From positions 1 through 32,852 of the forward strand of contig CAUUMS010000017.1 of assembly GCA_963546395.1 (NCBI GenBank): a DNA stretch of 32,852 nucleotides, read 5' to 3'. A model generated the notes under the pieces. It ran no database searches. It was not told the origin of the DNA and saw only the letters and a list, made by a program, of their open reading frames with translations. The position numbers and the translations under genes were made by a program. The stretch comes from Bacteroides_D sp963546395 (GTDB lineage: Bacteria > Bacteroidota > Bacteroidia > Bacteroidales > CAJPTX01). This document shows, one piece after another, positions 24,054-32,037 of this stretch; the stretch's first letter is position 1; the number at the start of each line of letters is the position of its first letter.

Positions 24054-27000
24054 AATCTTCCTTCTGGTGTACGATGTGTTCGATCGCCATCGCATCGTCA
24101 TGTGGTTGGTCATGCTGGGCACCACAGTGGGCCTTGGCGCATTGGCACTGCGGATCAATCTCGAGGAGGATGTGACAAAGCTTTTCCCCGACAGCACAGC
24201 GGGAGGGGCTATCGTATCGAAAGTCTTCTCATCTTACAAGGGGAAGGATCGCATTTCAGTTCTATTCTCTCAGCGTGAAGGCGATTCGGTGACGAATGGC
24301 CAGTCACAACTGGTAGGTGCAGCGGAAGACTTTACACGGGCCCTACAGCCGCAATTGGAGGCTGGTACGGTGGATATCCTTTCGACCGAGTCGTTGGGTG
24401 GGGCCATCACTCGCACCATTGAAAGTATTGTAGACCAGCTGCCAGTTTATGCCGACAGTGCCGCATACCTTCCAGCCTTGCGACGCTTGGCCGATGATGA
24501 TCGATTTGCAGACTCCATCTTGCAAAGTAGGCTGTATGCTCTACAGACACCCATCGGGTTTGGTCTGAAGAACACATTGCCCTATGATCCTTTGGGCCTT
24601 GCGGGGACGACGTTGAAGGCCCTTGGCGATCTCCAGCTCGATGTGAATTACACGATTATCCAGGGCCATATATTCGACGCAGAGGGGAAGGTGCTGATCC
24701 TCTCCCTTATGCCTCGAAGTGGAATAGGAGAGACAGCCCATAATGATCGCCTTGTGACGGCGATTGAAGCTGCGCAGGAGCGCGTGCAGCGAGCCCACCC
24801 GCACGTGGATGTCCAGTACTTCGGGGGCTCGGCCATTAGCGTGTACAATGCGCGGCAAATCAAGCACGACGTATTTCTCACAGCGGGCATTGCACTGGGA
24901 GTCATCGGGCTGCTGATACTCCTTACGTTCAGGAGCTTTTGGGTGATACCGCTTACCACGGCCCCGGTACTCTACGGAATCGTCTTTGCTCTAGCGTGGA
25001 TGCAGGCGACGCACGACACCGTATCGGCTGTCTCTGTGGGCATCGGCTCCGTGGTGCTGGGCATCGCCATCAGCTACTCCATACACGTCATCACGCACTT
25101 TCGGTTTGTGCACGATAGGCGATCATTAGTGAGAGAGCTCGCCTATCCGCTCACAGTGGGGAGCTTCACGACCATAGGGGCATTTCTCGGTCTCCAGTTC
25201 ACCTCGTCGGCCATGCTGCGCGACTTTGGGCTATTCTCTGCCCTAGCACTGATCGGCACGACGCTCTATTGCCTCCTGTTCCTGCCACACCTGTTACCAA
25301 AATCCTTAGGCGATCCGTCTAATAATGGGATCCTCTACCAGTGGATTACCCGAGTGCTGGCATATCGATTCGACAGGAATCGCATTCTAGTAGGTGGTAT
25401 CGCAGTGGCATTTCTTGCGGGCCTCTTCCTGCTAAACCGTGTGGGGTTCGATAGCGACATGTCAAAGCTGGGGTATATCCCACCCCAGATGGCTCAGGCA
25501 GAGAAGCGGCTGCATGAGCTCCTAGAGCAGGACGGTAGCGTTATCCCCGTCGTAGCGGCATCGGGAGACCACGATGAGGCCATCGTACGGTACCAGCGTT
25601 TGCACCAGAAGCTGGACAGCCTACATGGTGAGGGATTGATTCTCGACTACTCTGATGCGGCCAATCTACTCACCACCGCAGCGCAACGCAAGGAACGTTA
25701 TAGAGCCTGGAGGCATGCGCTGAGCGATTCGCTCTGGGATGTGGCAGCACATAGGCTATCCGCATCGGCTGAACGTGTGGGATTTACGGCTGAGCTATTC
25801 GCCCCATTCCAGTCGCACATGCGGCACAGCGATAGTGCCGACGTGGCAATAAACCCGCTAGAGAGCCTACTCGGAGAGTGGTGCACCACGTCCGATTCGC
25901 TTACCATGTGCACGGCGTTTATGCGTGTAGATCCTGCCATGAAGGATGCGCTGTATCAGCACTTTTCCGCGGATGATGGGCTTGTAGTATTTGACCGTGG
26001 GTATTTCACCAACCAGTGGGTGTCGAATGTCCGCAACGACTTTTACCTTACGCTCTCTATCTCCTCGTTGCTAATCTTCGCTGCCTTGCTGATCTCTTAC
26101 GGGCGCATTGAGCTCACGTTGATCACCTTTGCTCCCATGGCCATTAGCTGGGTGATTATCGTGGGCATGATGGCACTCCTGGACATCCAGTTCAACATTG
26201 TGAACATCGTCCTGGCCACGTTCATCTTCGGGCTTGGCGATGACTTTAGCATCTTCATCATGGAGGGGCTGCGTCAGCGTTACCAGGCTGGCCGTGAGAT
26301 GCTGACTGCTCACAAGGTCGCCATCTTCTTCTCGGCTTTCACGGCTGTAGTAGGGCTCGGTGTGATGATATTTGCCCAGCACCCGGCCATGCACTCCATA
26401 GCAGCCATATCCTTCCTTGGCATGGCCATCGTGGTGCTGATCGCCTATTCGATACTGCCTGCACTATTCCGTGGCCTCATTGAGCGCCCCATCTCCAAGG
26501 GATGTGCCCCGGCCACCTGTCGGGGAATTGTAGAGTCCCTATGCATTTACACCCTGTTTCTCGTTGGGACGCTCATTCTACTCGTGGTGGCCATTGTGCT
26601 ATTGCCGCTGCCTGCACCTCGGCGCAGGAGGTGTTACAGCTGGTTCCTGCATCATGCAGTGCGAAGGTTTCTAGCACTCTGCCTCGGGCGACGCTTGATC
26701 ATTGACCAGTCCATCCGTCTGGCGGAAGAGTCTCCGACCATTGTGGTGGCCAACCACCAATCGTTGGTCGATGTGCTGGTGCTGCTATCCATCGCTCCCC
26801 GAATGACAATCATGGTGAAAGGGTGGGTGTGGAAGGCTCCTATCCTGGGCTGGATTGCCCGCACAGCGGGATTCCTACCAACCTCCTTAGGCCAGGAGCA
26901 ATTGCTGTGTGCCATGCGGGAAAGGAGTCGGGAGGGGTTCCACGTGATAATCTTTCCCGAGGGTACCCGCTCGTACGACGGACGCATTGGGCGGTTTCAC

Positions 27001-27900
27001 AATGGGGCATTCCAGTTCTCACGCCAACTCGGCTTGGATATACAGCCGGTGCTGATCCATGGCACCCTCGACATCCTCCCTCGGCAATACGTTCTGCGCA
27101 TCGAGCGCGGGGAGATGCACCTGCGCTTTCTGCCCAGGGTTCCGCATAGTCCTGTAGAGACATCACGCCCACTACGTGAGGAGGGGCGCGCTCTTCGTGA
27201 TGCTATGCGGATTGCGCAACGCGCACTACTGGCCGATTATCGCAACCCACGAAACCCGTTCCTCCGCCGACAGCTCCTGGCTGCCTATACCTACAAAGGG
27301 CCCGTGCTAGAGCACTACATCCGCATCAAGAGCAGGCTTGAGGACTACTATAGCTATCTCCACGCATTGCTACCCCATGATGGTCTCATTGTCGATTTGG
27401 GGTGTGGGTATGGAGCTGCCGGGTACATGCTACACCTGCTATCTCCAGACCGTAGCATCTTGGGGATAGACTACGATGAGGAGAAAATATCCATCGCCTC
27501 GCATGCCTACCTGCGCAATGAGCAATGCGAATTCCTGTGCGCCGATCTTGAAACGTTTCACCCTCCCCAGTGTCAGGCTGCCCTAATCCTCGATGTGTTA
27601 CACTACCTGCCCGAGCAGGCGCAGCGTGACTTGTTACTCAGGGCTCTAGATGCGATACAGCCGGGTGGGCGACTGGTAGTGCGCGATGGTGATACCGGTC
27701 AAACCCGGCGGCATCGTTGGACGCAATTCACCGAATTCATGTCCACGCGCCTCTTGCGATTCAACAAGGCCATGTGCCCATTGGTTTATCCTTCCGAGGG
27801 GTTGCTCAGGGCGGTGGCCCAACAGGTGGGAGCCGGGTTTAGCATTGAGCAAAGTGACCGACTCACCTCGAACCGTTATTATATCATCGACAAGCGATAG
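24043..27900 (+). CDS. MMPL exporter fused to PlsC acyltransferase and methyltransferase
   Basis: The 1285-residue protein joins three domains. Residues 1-820 form an RND/MMPL exporter: an N-terminal membrane helix, two blocks of membrane segments (about 276-422 and 665-813, with GLGDDFSIFIMEG in the second) and two periplasmic loops. A further membrane stretch (829-856) precedes a PlsC acyltransferase with the HX4D motif (ANHQSLVDV, His about 905) and FPEGTRSYDG (about 971). The last 170 residues are a class I methyltransferase (IVDLGCGYGAAGYML, about 1115; LDVLHYLPEQ). This three-part architecture is known from Bacteroidetes. It should acylate and perhaps methylate a lipid and export it. 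It overlaps the GT gene by 11 bases. Confidence 0.9.
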   Translation: MIARIFLLVYDVFDRHRIVMWLVMLGTTVGLGALALRINLEEDVTKLFPDSTAGGAIVSKVFSSYKGKDRISVLFSQREGDSVTNGQSQLVGAAEDFTRALQPQLEAGTVDILSTESLGGAITRTIESIVDQLPVYADSAAYLPALRRLADDDRFADSILQSRLYALQTPIGFGLKNTLPYDPLGLAGTTLKALGDLQLDVNYTIIQGHIFDAEGKVLILSLMPRSGIGETAHNDRLVTAIEAAQERVQRAHPHVDVQYFGGSAISVYNARQIKHDVFLTAGIALGVIGLLILLTFRSFWVIPLTTAPVLYGIVFALAWMQATHDTVSAVSVGIGSVVLGIAISYSIHVITHFRFVHDRRSLVRELAYPLTVGSFTTIGAFLGLQFTSSAMLRDFGLFSALALIGTTLYCLLFLPHLLPKSLGDPSNNGILYQWITRVLAYRFDRNRILVGGIAVAFLAGLFLLNRVGFDSDMSKLGYIPPQMAQAEKRLHELLEQDGSVIPVVAASGDHDEAIVRYQRLHQKLDSLHGEGLILDYSDAANLLTTAAQRKERYRAWRHALSDSLWDVAAHRLSASAERVGFTAELFAPFQSHMRHSDSADVAINPLESLLGEWCTTSDSLTMCTAFMRVDPAMKDALYQHFSADDGLVVFDRGYFTNQWVSNVRNDFYLTLSISSLLIFAALLISYGRIELTLITFAPMAISWVIIVGMMALLDIQFNIVNIVLATFIFGLGDDFSIFIMEGLRQRYQAGREMLTAHKVAIFFSAFTAVVGLGVMIFAQHPAMHSIAAISFLGMAIVVLIAYSILPALFRGLIERPISKGCAPATCRGIVESLCIYTLFLVGTLILLVVAIVLLPLPAPRRRRCYSWFLHHAVRRFLALCLGRRLIIDQSIRLAEESPTIVVANHQSLVDVLVLLSIAPRMTIMVKGWVWKAPILGWIARTAGFLPTSLGQEQLLCAMRERSREGFHVIIFPEGTRSYDGRIGRFHNGAFQFSRQLGLDIQPVLIHGTLDILPRQYVLRIERGEMHLRFLPRVPHSPVETSRPLREEGRALRDAMRIAQRALLADYRNPRNPFLRRQLLAAYTYKGPVLEHYIRIKSRLEDYYSYLHALLPHDGLIVDLGCGYGAAGYMLHLLSPDRSILGIDYDEEKISIASHAYLRNEQCEFLCADLETFHPPQCQAALILDVLHYLPEQAQRDLLLRALDAIQPGGRLVVRDGDTGQTRRHRWTQFTEFMSTRLLRFNKAMCPLVYPSEGLLRAVAQQVGAGFSIEQSDRLTSNRYYIIDKR

Positions 27901-27904
27901 CTCT

Positions 27905-29401
27905 ATGCCGGCACCGTATGATGTCATAATTATTGGGAGTGGAATCGGCGGATTAGCCTGTGCTGCCATCCTTAGCAAAGAGGGGAAGAACGTCTGCCTC
28001 CTCGAGCAGAACGAACGATTTGGTGGCTGTTTCCAATCGTTCCAGCGCCTAGGCATTCCACTCGACACAGGCATCCACTACCTCGGTGCCATGCAGCCTG
28101 GCGGCACGCTAAATCAGTATTTCAAGTACCTTGGAATACTCGATAACCTGCATCTCCGGCGGATGGATACAGAGGCCTTCGATGAGATCTTCCTCTTCGG
28201 CCAGCGTTATCCCTTTGCGCAGGGGCATGAGCATTTCATCGAGCGACTTACAGAGTACTTCCCACGTGAGCGTCAGGCCATTGAGGCATACGTGCACCGC
28301 CTGCGTGAATTCGGGCAATCGATAGAGCCATCACAACTTGCACACGGCCGATTCTCGTCGGGCTCCTTGCGCAATTTCACCCTGCCAGCCTGGGACACAC
28401 TCAAAGGCTTCACGAGTGACGAGCGGCTACAGCAGCTATTAGCCTCGGTGAACTTCCTCTACTCGGGCTATCGCGACAGGGCCACGTTCTATCATCACGC
28501 CATCATTTGCGACTCCTACATTCAGGGGGCCTACCGCCTCGTGGATGGCAGCCAGCAGGTGCCCGATGCGCTGGTGGAGCGCATTAGAGCCAACGGGGGA
28601 ACAGTCCTCAATAATGCCCGTGTCACCAAGATCTGCCTGCATGATGGGGCGGTGAGTGGAGTGGAAATCAACGGAGGCACATTCATACCCGCCAGCAAGG
28701 TTATCTCCTCACTCCACCCGGGGGTCACTATGGGGATTCTTGAGAAGACCCCTCGGGTGCGCAAAGCGCATATCACGAGCCTGATGGCTGCGCCCAACTC
28801 CTACGGCTGCTTCTCGGTGTATTTGCTCAAGAAGGAGGGCTCCACACCATACGTGAACCGCAATCAGCACATCCATACCACCGACAATGTGTGGATCGCC
28901 ACCGATGAGCCCAATGCCCCACGACCCCGCTCATTCATGGTAGCCATGCAGCCCTGCGCGGATAATCCTGCGTGCGCAAGGGTGGTATCAGTGCTGTCTC
29001 CAATGTTTTTCCACGAGGTAGCCCAGTGGGAGCATACCAGCCCGGGTGCTAGAGGCGAATCGTACCTAGCCTTCAAGCGTGAGCGCACCCAGTACATTTT
29101 GGACTGCGTGCAACGTTACATCCCCGATATCGCTGAGAACGTGGAGAATATCCACACCACCACGCCGCTCTCCTACCGGGATTACACCGGCGTACCCCAG
29201 GGGGCCGTCTACGGCATGCTGAAAGATTACCGTAACCCGCTGGGCACCATCATACCCGTGACCACGCGTATACCCAACTTGCTTTACACCGGGCAGCACC
29301 TCAATGTGCATGGGGCCCTAGGGGTCACGCTGACGGCCATGCTCACCTGTGCCGAGATCCTGGGCGAGGAATACCTGGCACGGCGTGTGGCGCAAGCCTA
29401 G
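27905..29401 (+). CDS. Phytoene desaturase-like FAD oxidoreductase
   Basis: The 498-residue product has an N-terminal FAD-binding fold (YDVIIIGSGIGGLACAAILS and LLEQNERFGGCFQSF). The body is characteristic of carotenoid desaturases and retinol saturases (GIPLDTGIHYLG, YRLVDGSQQVPDALVERI, KVISSLHPGVTMG). The end YTGQHLNVHGALGVTLTAMLTCAEIL is the second FAD-binding motif. In a polyene cluster it may adjust the oxidation level or isomerise the chain, but no direct precedent lets me assign the reaction. ATG 27905, four bases after the exporter stop, is chosen because the 73 codons upstream in that frame overlap the exporter and do not resemble the family. Confidence 0.88.
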   Translation: MPAPYDVIIIGSGIGGLACAAILSKEGKNVCLLEQNERFGGCFQSFQRLGIPLDTGIHYLGAMQPGGTLNQYFKYLGILDNLHLRRMDTEAFDEIFLFGQRYPFAQGHEHFIERLTEYFPRERQAIEAYVHRLREFGQSIEPSQLAHGRFSSGSLRNFTLPAWDTLKGFTSDERLQQLLASVNFLYSGYRDRATFYHHAIICDSYIQGAYRLVDGSQQVPDALVERIRANGGTVLNNARVTKICLHDGAVSGVEINGGTFIPASKVISSLHPGVTMGILEKTPRVRKAHITSLMAAPNSYGCFSVYLLKKEGSTPYVNRNQHIHTTDNVWIATDEPNAPRPRSFMVAMQPCADNPACARVVSVLSPMFFHEVAQWEHTSPGARGESYLAFKRERTQYILDCVQRYIPDIAENVENIHTTTPLSYRDYTGVPQGAVYGMLKDYRNPLGTIIPVTTRIPNLLYTGQHLNVHGALGVTLTAMLTCAEILGEEYLARRVAQA

Positions 29402-29421
29402 CGTAGGGAACAACGTGCTCC

Positions 29422-29441
29422 CTGCGTAATCGTTAACGCAG
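29422..29441 (+). other. Hairpin in the gap before the ligase gene
   Basis: CTGCGT (29422-29427) and ACGCAG (29436-29441) pair around an 8-base loop. It lies in the only gap over 25 bases inside the cluster (29402-29508) and could be a weak terminator or a processing site between the flavoprotein and ligase genes. No T tract follows and no TAnnTTTG box was seen before the ligase. Confidence 0.3.
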
Positions 29442-29508
29442 TTGGGGAGATGCGGAATCTACGTCACCTCTCCACTCACTGCGGGTCTTAAAGTAAAGGG
29501 CGACAATC

Positions 29509-30813
29509 ATGACAGATTATAATGCACCCCGATTGGCGTTTTGCGACTCGGAGACCATAGCGGCGTGGCAATCCCGAGCCCTCGTAGAAGAGATCGCATA
29601 TCTGGCGGCCCATTCGCCCTTCTACCGCCAGCTCTTCGCCCAGCACGGCATCCAACCATCCAAGGTGCAAAGCCTCGACGATCTGCGTACTATACCCACC
29701 ACTGCCAAAAGCGATCTGCAAAACCACGCTGCGCAATTCCTCTGCGTGCCCCCGGCGGAGATCTCCGACTACGTCACCACTTCCGGCACGCTCGGGGAAC
29801 CAGTCACATTTGCCCTCACGGAGTCCGACCTCGATCGCTTAGCCTACAATGAGGCGCAATCCTTTGCCATTGCCGGTTGTACTGTTGCCGATCGATTGCA
29901 GCTCATGACCACTCTCGATCGCCGATTCATGGCCGGCATGGCCTACTACCTAGGAGCTCGCCGATTGCGAATGGGGGTCGCACGGGTCGGGAATGGCATC
30001 CCTGCCCTCCAGTGGGACACGCTCCTCCATTTGCAGCCCACTACATGTATCGTCGTCCCATCATTCCTACTCTCGCTCGTCGATTTTGCCGAGGAGCATG
30101 GGATCGATTGGCATGCATCCTCGCTGCGGCGTGCCATCTGCATCGGTGAGGGTATACGCGATCCGCAGCTTCACCTTAGCCCCCTGGGGGTGAGGATCCA
30201 CGAACGTTGGCCCGAGTTGGCCCTATACTCCACCTACGCATCCACCGAGATGCAATCGGCCTTCACCGAGTGCCAGTGCCAGTGCGGTGGCCATCTACAG
30301 CCCGAGCTGCTGATTGCCGAATTCCTGGATGACAATGGGGAGCCAGTGCCTGAGGGAACGCCTGGCGAGCTGGTCATCACCACCATCGGTGTGCGGGGAA
30401 TGCCCCTGCTCCGTTTCCGCACGGGTGACATCTGCCAGTACTACACCGAGCCCTGTGCCTGCGGTCGCCACTCGTTGCGTGTGAGCCCACTGCTCGGACG
30501 TAAGGGCCAGATGATCAAGTTTAAGGGTACCAGCCTCTACCCGCCTGCCCTGTATGATGTGCTCGACAACGTGGATGGCATTGAGACCTACGTGGTGGAG
30601 GCCTACACGAATGCGGTGGGGACTGATGAGGTGATCGTGCGTATCGCCGTCCAGGCCCCGTCTGACGATTTTGTAAAGCAGCTCAAAGACCTTTTCCGTG
30701 CCCGTGTGCGGGTGGCACCGACTATCGAATTTGCCACGCGGGAGTATATCGAGCAGCTCCGCCAGCCACCCAAGAGCCGCAAGGTGCAAAAGTTCATCGA
30801 TAGGCGCAACTAG
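29509..30813 (+). CDS. Phenylacetate-CoA ligase-like adenylating enzyme
   Basis: The 434-residue product is an AMP-forming ligase of the PaaK type. The ATP loop is TTSGTLGEPVTFALT (about 89-103), with YASTEMQSAFTECQ (about 242-255), LRFRTGDICQYY (about 305) and GRKGQMIKFKGTSLYPPAL (start of the mobile C-terminal domain). A Cys-rich CQCQCGGH (255-262) with CACG (316-319) looks like a metal site seen in some PaaK relatives. It probably activates p-coumarate from the cluster's ammonia-lyase to the adenylate and loads it onto CoA or ACP. ApeH has this role in aryl-polyene loci. The start ATG has no strong ribosome site. It is the last gene of the cluster. Confidence 0.87.
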   Translation: MTDYNAPRLAFCDSETIAAWQSRALVEEIAYLAAHSPFYRQLFAQHGIQPSKVQSLDDLRTIPTTAKSDLQNHAAQFLCVPPAEISDYVTTSGTLGEPVTFALTESDLDRLAYNEAQSFAIAGCTVADRLQLMTTLDRRFMAGMAYYLGARRLRMGVARVGNGIPALQWDTLLHLQPTTCIVVPSFLLSLVDFAEEHGIDWHASSLRRAICIGEGIRDPQLHLSPLGVRIHERWPELALYSTYASTEMQSAFTECQCQCGGHLQPELLIAEFLDDNGEPVPEGTPGELVITTIGVRGMPLLRFRTGDICQYYTEPCACGRHSLRVSPLLGRKGQMIKFKGTSLYPPALYDVLDNVDGIETYVVEAYTNAVGTDEVIVRIAVQAPSDDFVKQLKDLFRARVRVAPTIEFATREYIEQLRQPPKSRKVQKFIDRRN

Positions 30814-30852
30814 CGCACCCCTCCAGTGCGATCTGTGCGGCTCGGCACCGCA
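30814..30852. terminator. Short convergent hairpins
   Basis: Between the convergent ligase and hydrolase genes are two small stems: CGCAC 30814-30818 with GTGCG 30826-30830, and TGCGG 30836-30840 with CCGCA 30848-30852. They are short and lack T tracts, so a terminator role is only plausible from position. Confidence 0.3.
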
Positions 30853-31986
30853 TTAGTCCTGGAATCGCCACCAGCGCTCGAATGTCTGTAGCGTGTCATC
30901 CAGGCGCACCATCTCCCCAATCTTGGGTGTGATGATATGCAGGGTGCTGTCTGCCTCCGCGCATCGTTGCGCATTCTCCAGTGGCTCATACCATGGGTGC
31001 AACGCAAGTCGGAACTTGGAGTTGTGACCTGTGAAGTAACGATGAGCCCTCAGGTCTTGCATCGCCTGTAGCAGCTGCTCAGGCAGTGTGTGAATGTGTC
31101 TCCAGGCCGTGTTGTACTGCCCATCCTCCATCAGGGCCAGATCGATATGCGGGAAACGGGTTGCCGCATCCTTGAAGTGCCGATCGTAGCCCCCGTCACC
31201 ACCCATGTAAATCGTGTACCCACCGCTCTCGAGCATGTAAGCCCCCCACAGTGCCTTACTGTTCGTGAGCCCGCGGCCCGAGAAATGCCGGGTGGGTAGC
31301 AGGGTGAACCGCAGGCTGTCCACAGTCACCGTGTCGTACCAGTCCAGCTCGCAGATGCGAGCCGTGTCCACACCCCATCGTTCCAGATGCTCTCCTACAC
31401 CTAGCGGGCACACCACATGCGCAATGCGCTCCCGAAGGGCCTTTACTGTTTTGTAATCCAGATGATCGTAATGGTCGTGTGTGATGACTAGCGCATCCAC
31501 CGCGGGGATATCAGCTGGTGAATAGTTGTATTCAGCTTCGAATGGGCGTACCAGGAAGGGAAACGGCGAGGCCGCATGAAATACCGGGTCTACCAGAATC
31601 CGTCTTCCCCCGATCTGTATGAAGTACGACGAGTGCCCAAACCAGATCATGACATCCGCTTCGCGATCCAGCGTGTGCAAGTCGGTATGCACAGCCGGTA
31701 ATGGGCGACTGGGTCGCAGGTCTGGCACATCGGGCCACAGCATGCGCCGCAGCGTGGACCATCGTGAGCCCTTCTGTATCCCAAAAGCGGTGGGTGTCTG
31801 ATTGCGAAACTTCCCGTCTCGGTAATTCGGTGAGCGTTCAATGCGCGCCAGGCGCTTGCCTCTGGGCAAACGCCCGAATGGGGGCAAATGGAGTAGGGTG
31901 GTCGCCCCTATGGCCACAGCCACCACTAGGCACACCAGGGTGAGCAGCATACGTCGTAAAGCGCGCTTTAGCAGCATCCTTGCCAA
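30853..31986 (-). CDS. Membrane-anchored metallo-beta-lactamase fold hydrolase (UlaG/NAPE-PLD-like)
   Basis: The 377-residue product has an N-terminal membrane anchor (LLKRALRRMLLTLVCLVVAVAI). Its metallo-beta-lactamase domain has WFGHSSYFIQIGGRRILVDPVF and the metal motif HDHYDH (residues 170-175), then a conserved GGDGGYDRHF near 245 and TGHNSKFRLALHPWYEP near the end. The domain is closest in pattern to UlaG-like lactonases and NAPE-phospholipase D-type hydrolases. It could act on phospholipids or lactones at the cell surface, but no substrate can be named. It is convergent with the polyene cluster and follows the Ig-repeat gene on the same strand, so it is not clearly part of the cluster. 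Confidence 0.82.
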   Translation of the reverse strand: MARMLLKRALRRMLLTLVCLVVAVAIGATTLLHLPPFGRLPRGKRLARIERSPNYRDGKFRNQTPTAFGIQKGSRWSTLRRMLWPDVPDLRPSRPLPAVHTDLHTLDREADVMIWFGHSSYFIQIGGRRILVDPVFHAASPFPFLVRPFEAEYNYSPADIPAVDALVITHDHYDHLDYKTVKALRERIAHVVCPLGVGEHLERWGVDTARICELDWYDTVTVDSLRFTLLPTRHFSGRGLTNSKALWGAYMLESGGYTIYMGGDGGYDRHFKDAATRFPHIDLALMEDGQYNTAWRHIHTLPEQLLQAMQDLRAHRYFTGHNSKFRLALHPWYEPLENAQRCAEADSTLHIITPKIGEMVRLDDTLQTFERWWRFQD

Positions 31987-31993
31987 GTCACCG

Positions 31994-32033
31994 GGGGCGC
32001 AAGTTACAAACCAATTGGTCTAACGTGCGCCCC
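31994..32033 (-). terminator. Large hairpin between the Ig-repeat gene and the hydrolase
   Basis: GGGGCGCA (31994-32001) pairs with TGCGCCCC (32026-32033). Inside it GTTA pairs with TAAC and ACCAA with TTGGT (32010-32019), with a small asymmetric loop and one mismatch, about 17 pairs in all. It sits in the 51-base gap between the Ig-repeat stop and the hydrolase start, both minus strand. A terminator or attenuator is likely; no T tract follows. Confidence 0.5.
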
Positions 32034-32037
32034 ACCA

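Larger units (their letters stand above)
9893..30813 (+). other. Aryl-polyene / flexirubin-type biosynthetic gene cluster
   Basis: Eighteen co-directional genes run from the tyrosine ammonia-lyase to the adenylating ligase, with overlaps or gaps mostly under 25 bases; the only larger gap, 107 bases, precedes the ligase. The combination of ammonia-lyase, FabG, several ketosynthases and cysteine-less partners, two hotdog dehydratases, two carrier proteins, thioesterase, O-methyltransferase, LpxL-like acyltransferase, GT2-DUF2062, LolA-like protein, lipoprotein and MMPL fusion is the hallmark gene content of Bacteroidetes flexirubin and aryl-polyene loci. The exact product is not readable from the sequence. 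No DarA/DarB, phosphopantetheinyl transferase, malonyl transferase or dedicated regulator lies within it. Confidence 0.85.

Noticed and set aside
27686..27904. N-terminal extension of the flavoprotein
   Set aside because: It overlaps the exporter's methyltransferase domain in another frame; the family begins at the ATG at 27905 with the FAD-binding strand.
9893..30813. Classification as a carotenoid or as a type II aromatic polyketide cluster
   Set aside because: There is only one carotenoid-type enzyme and no phytoene synthase, and no aromatase or cyclase; the ammonia-lyase, ligase, dehydratases and lipid-export genes fit an aryl polyene better.
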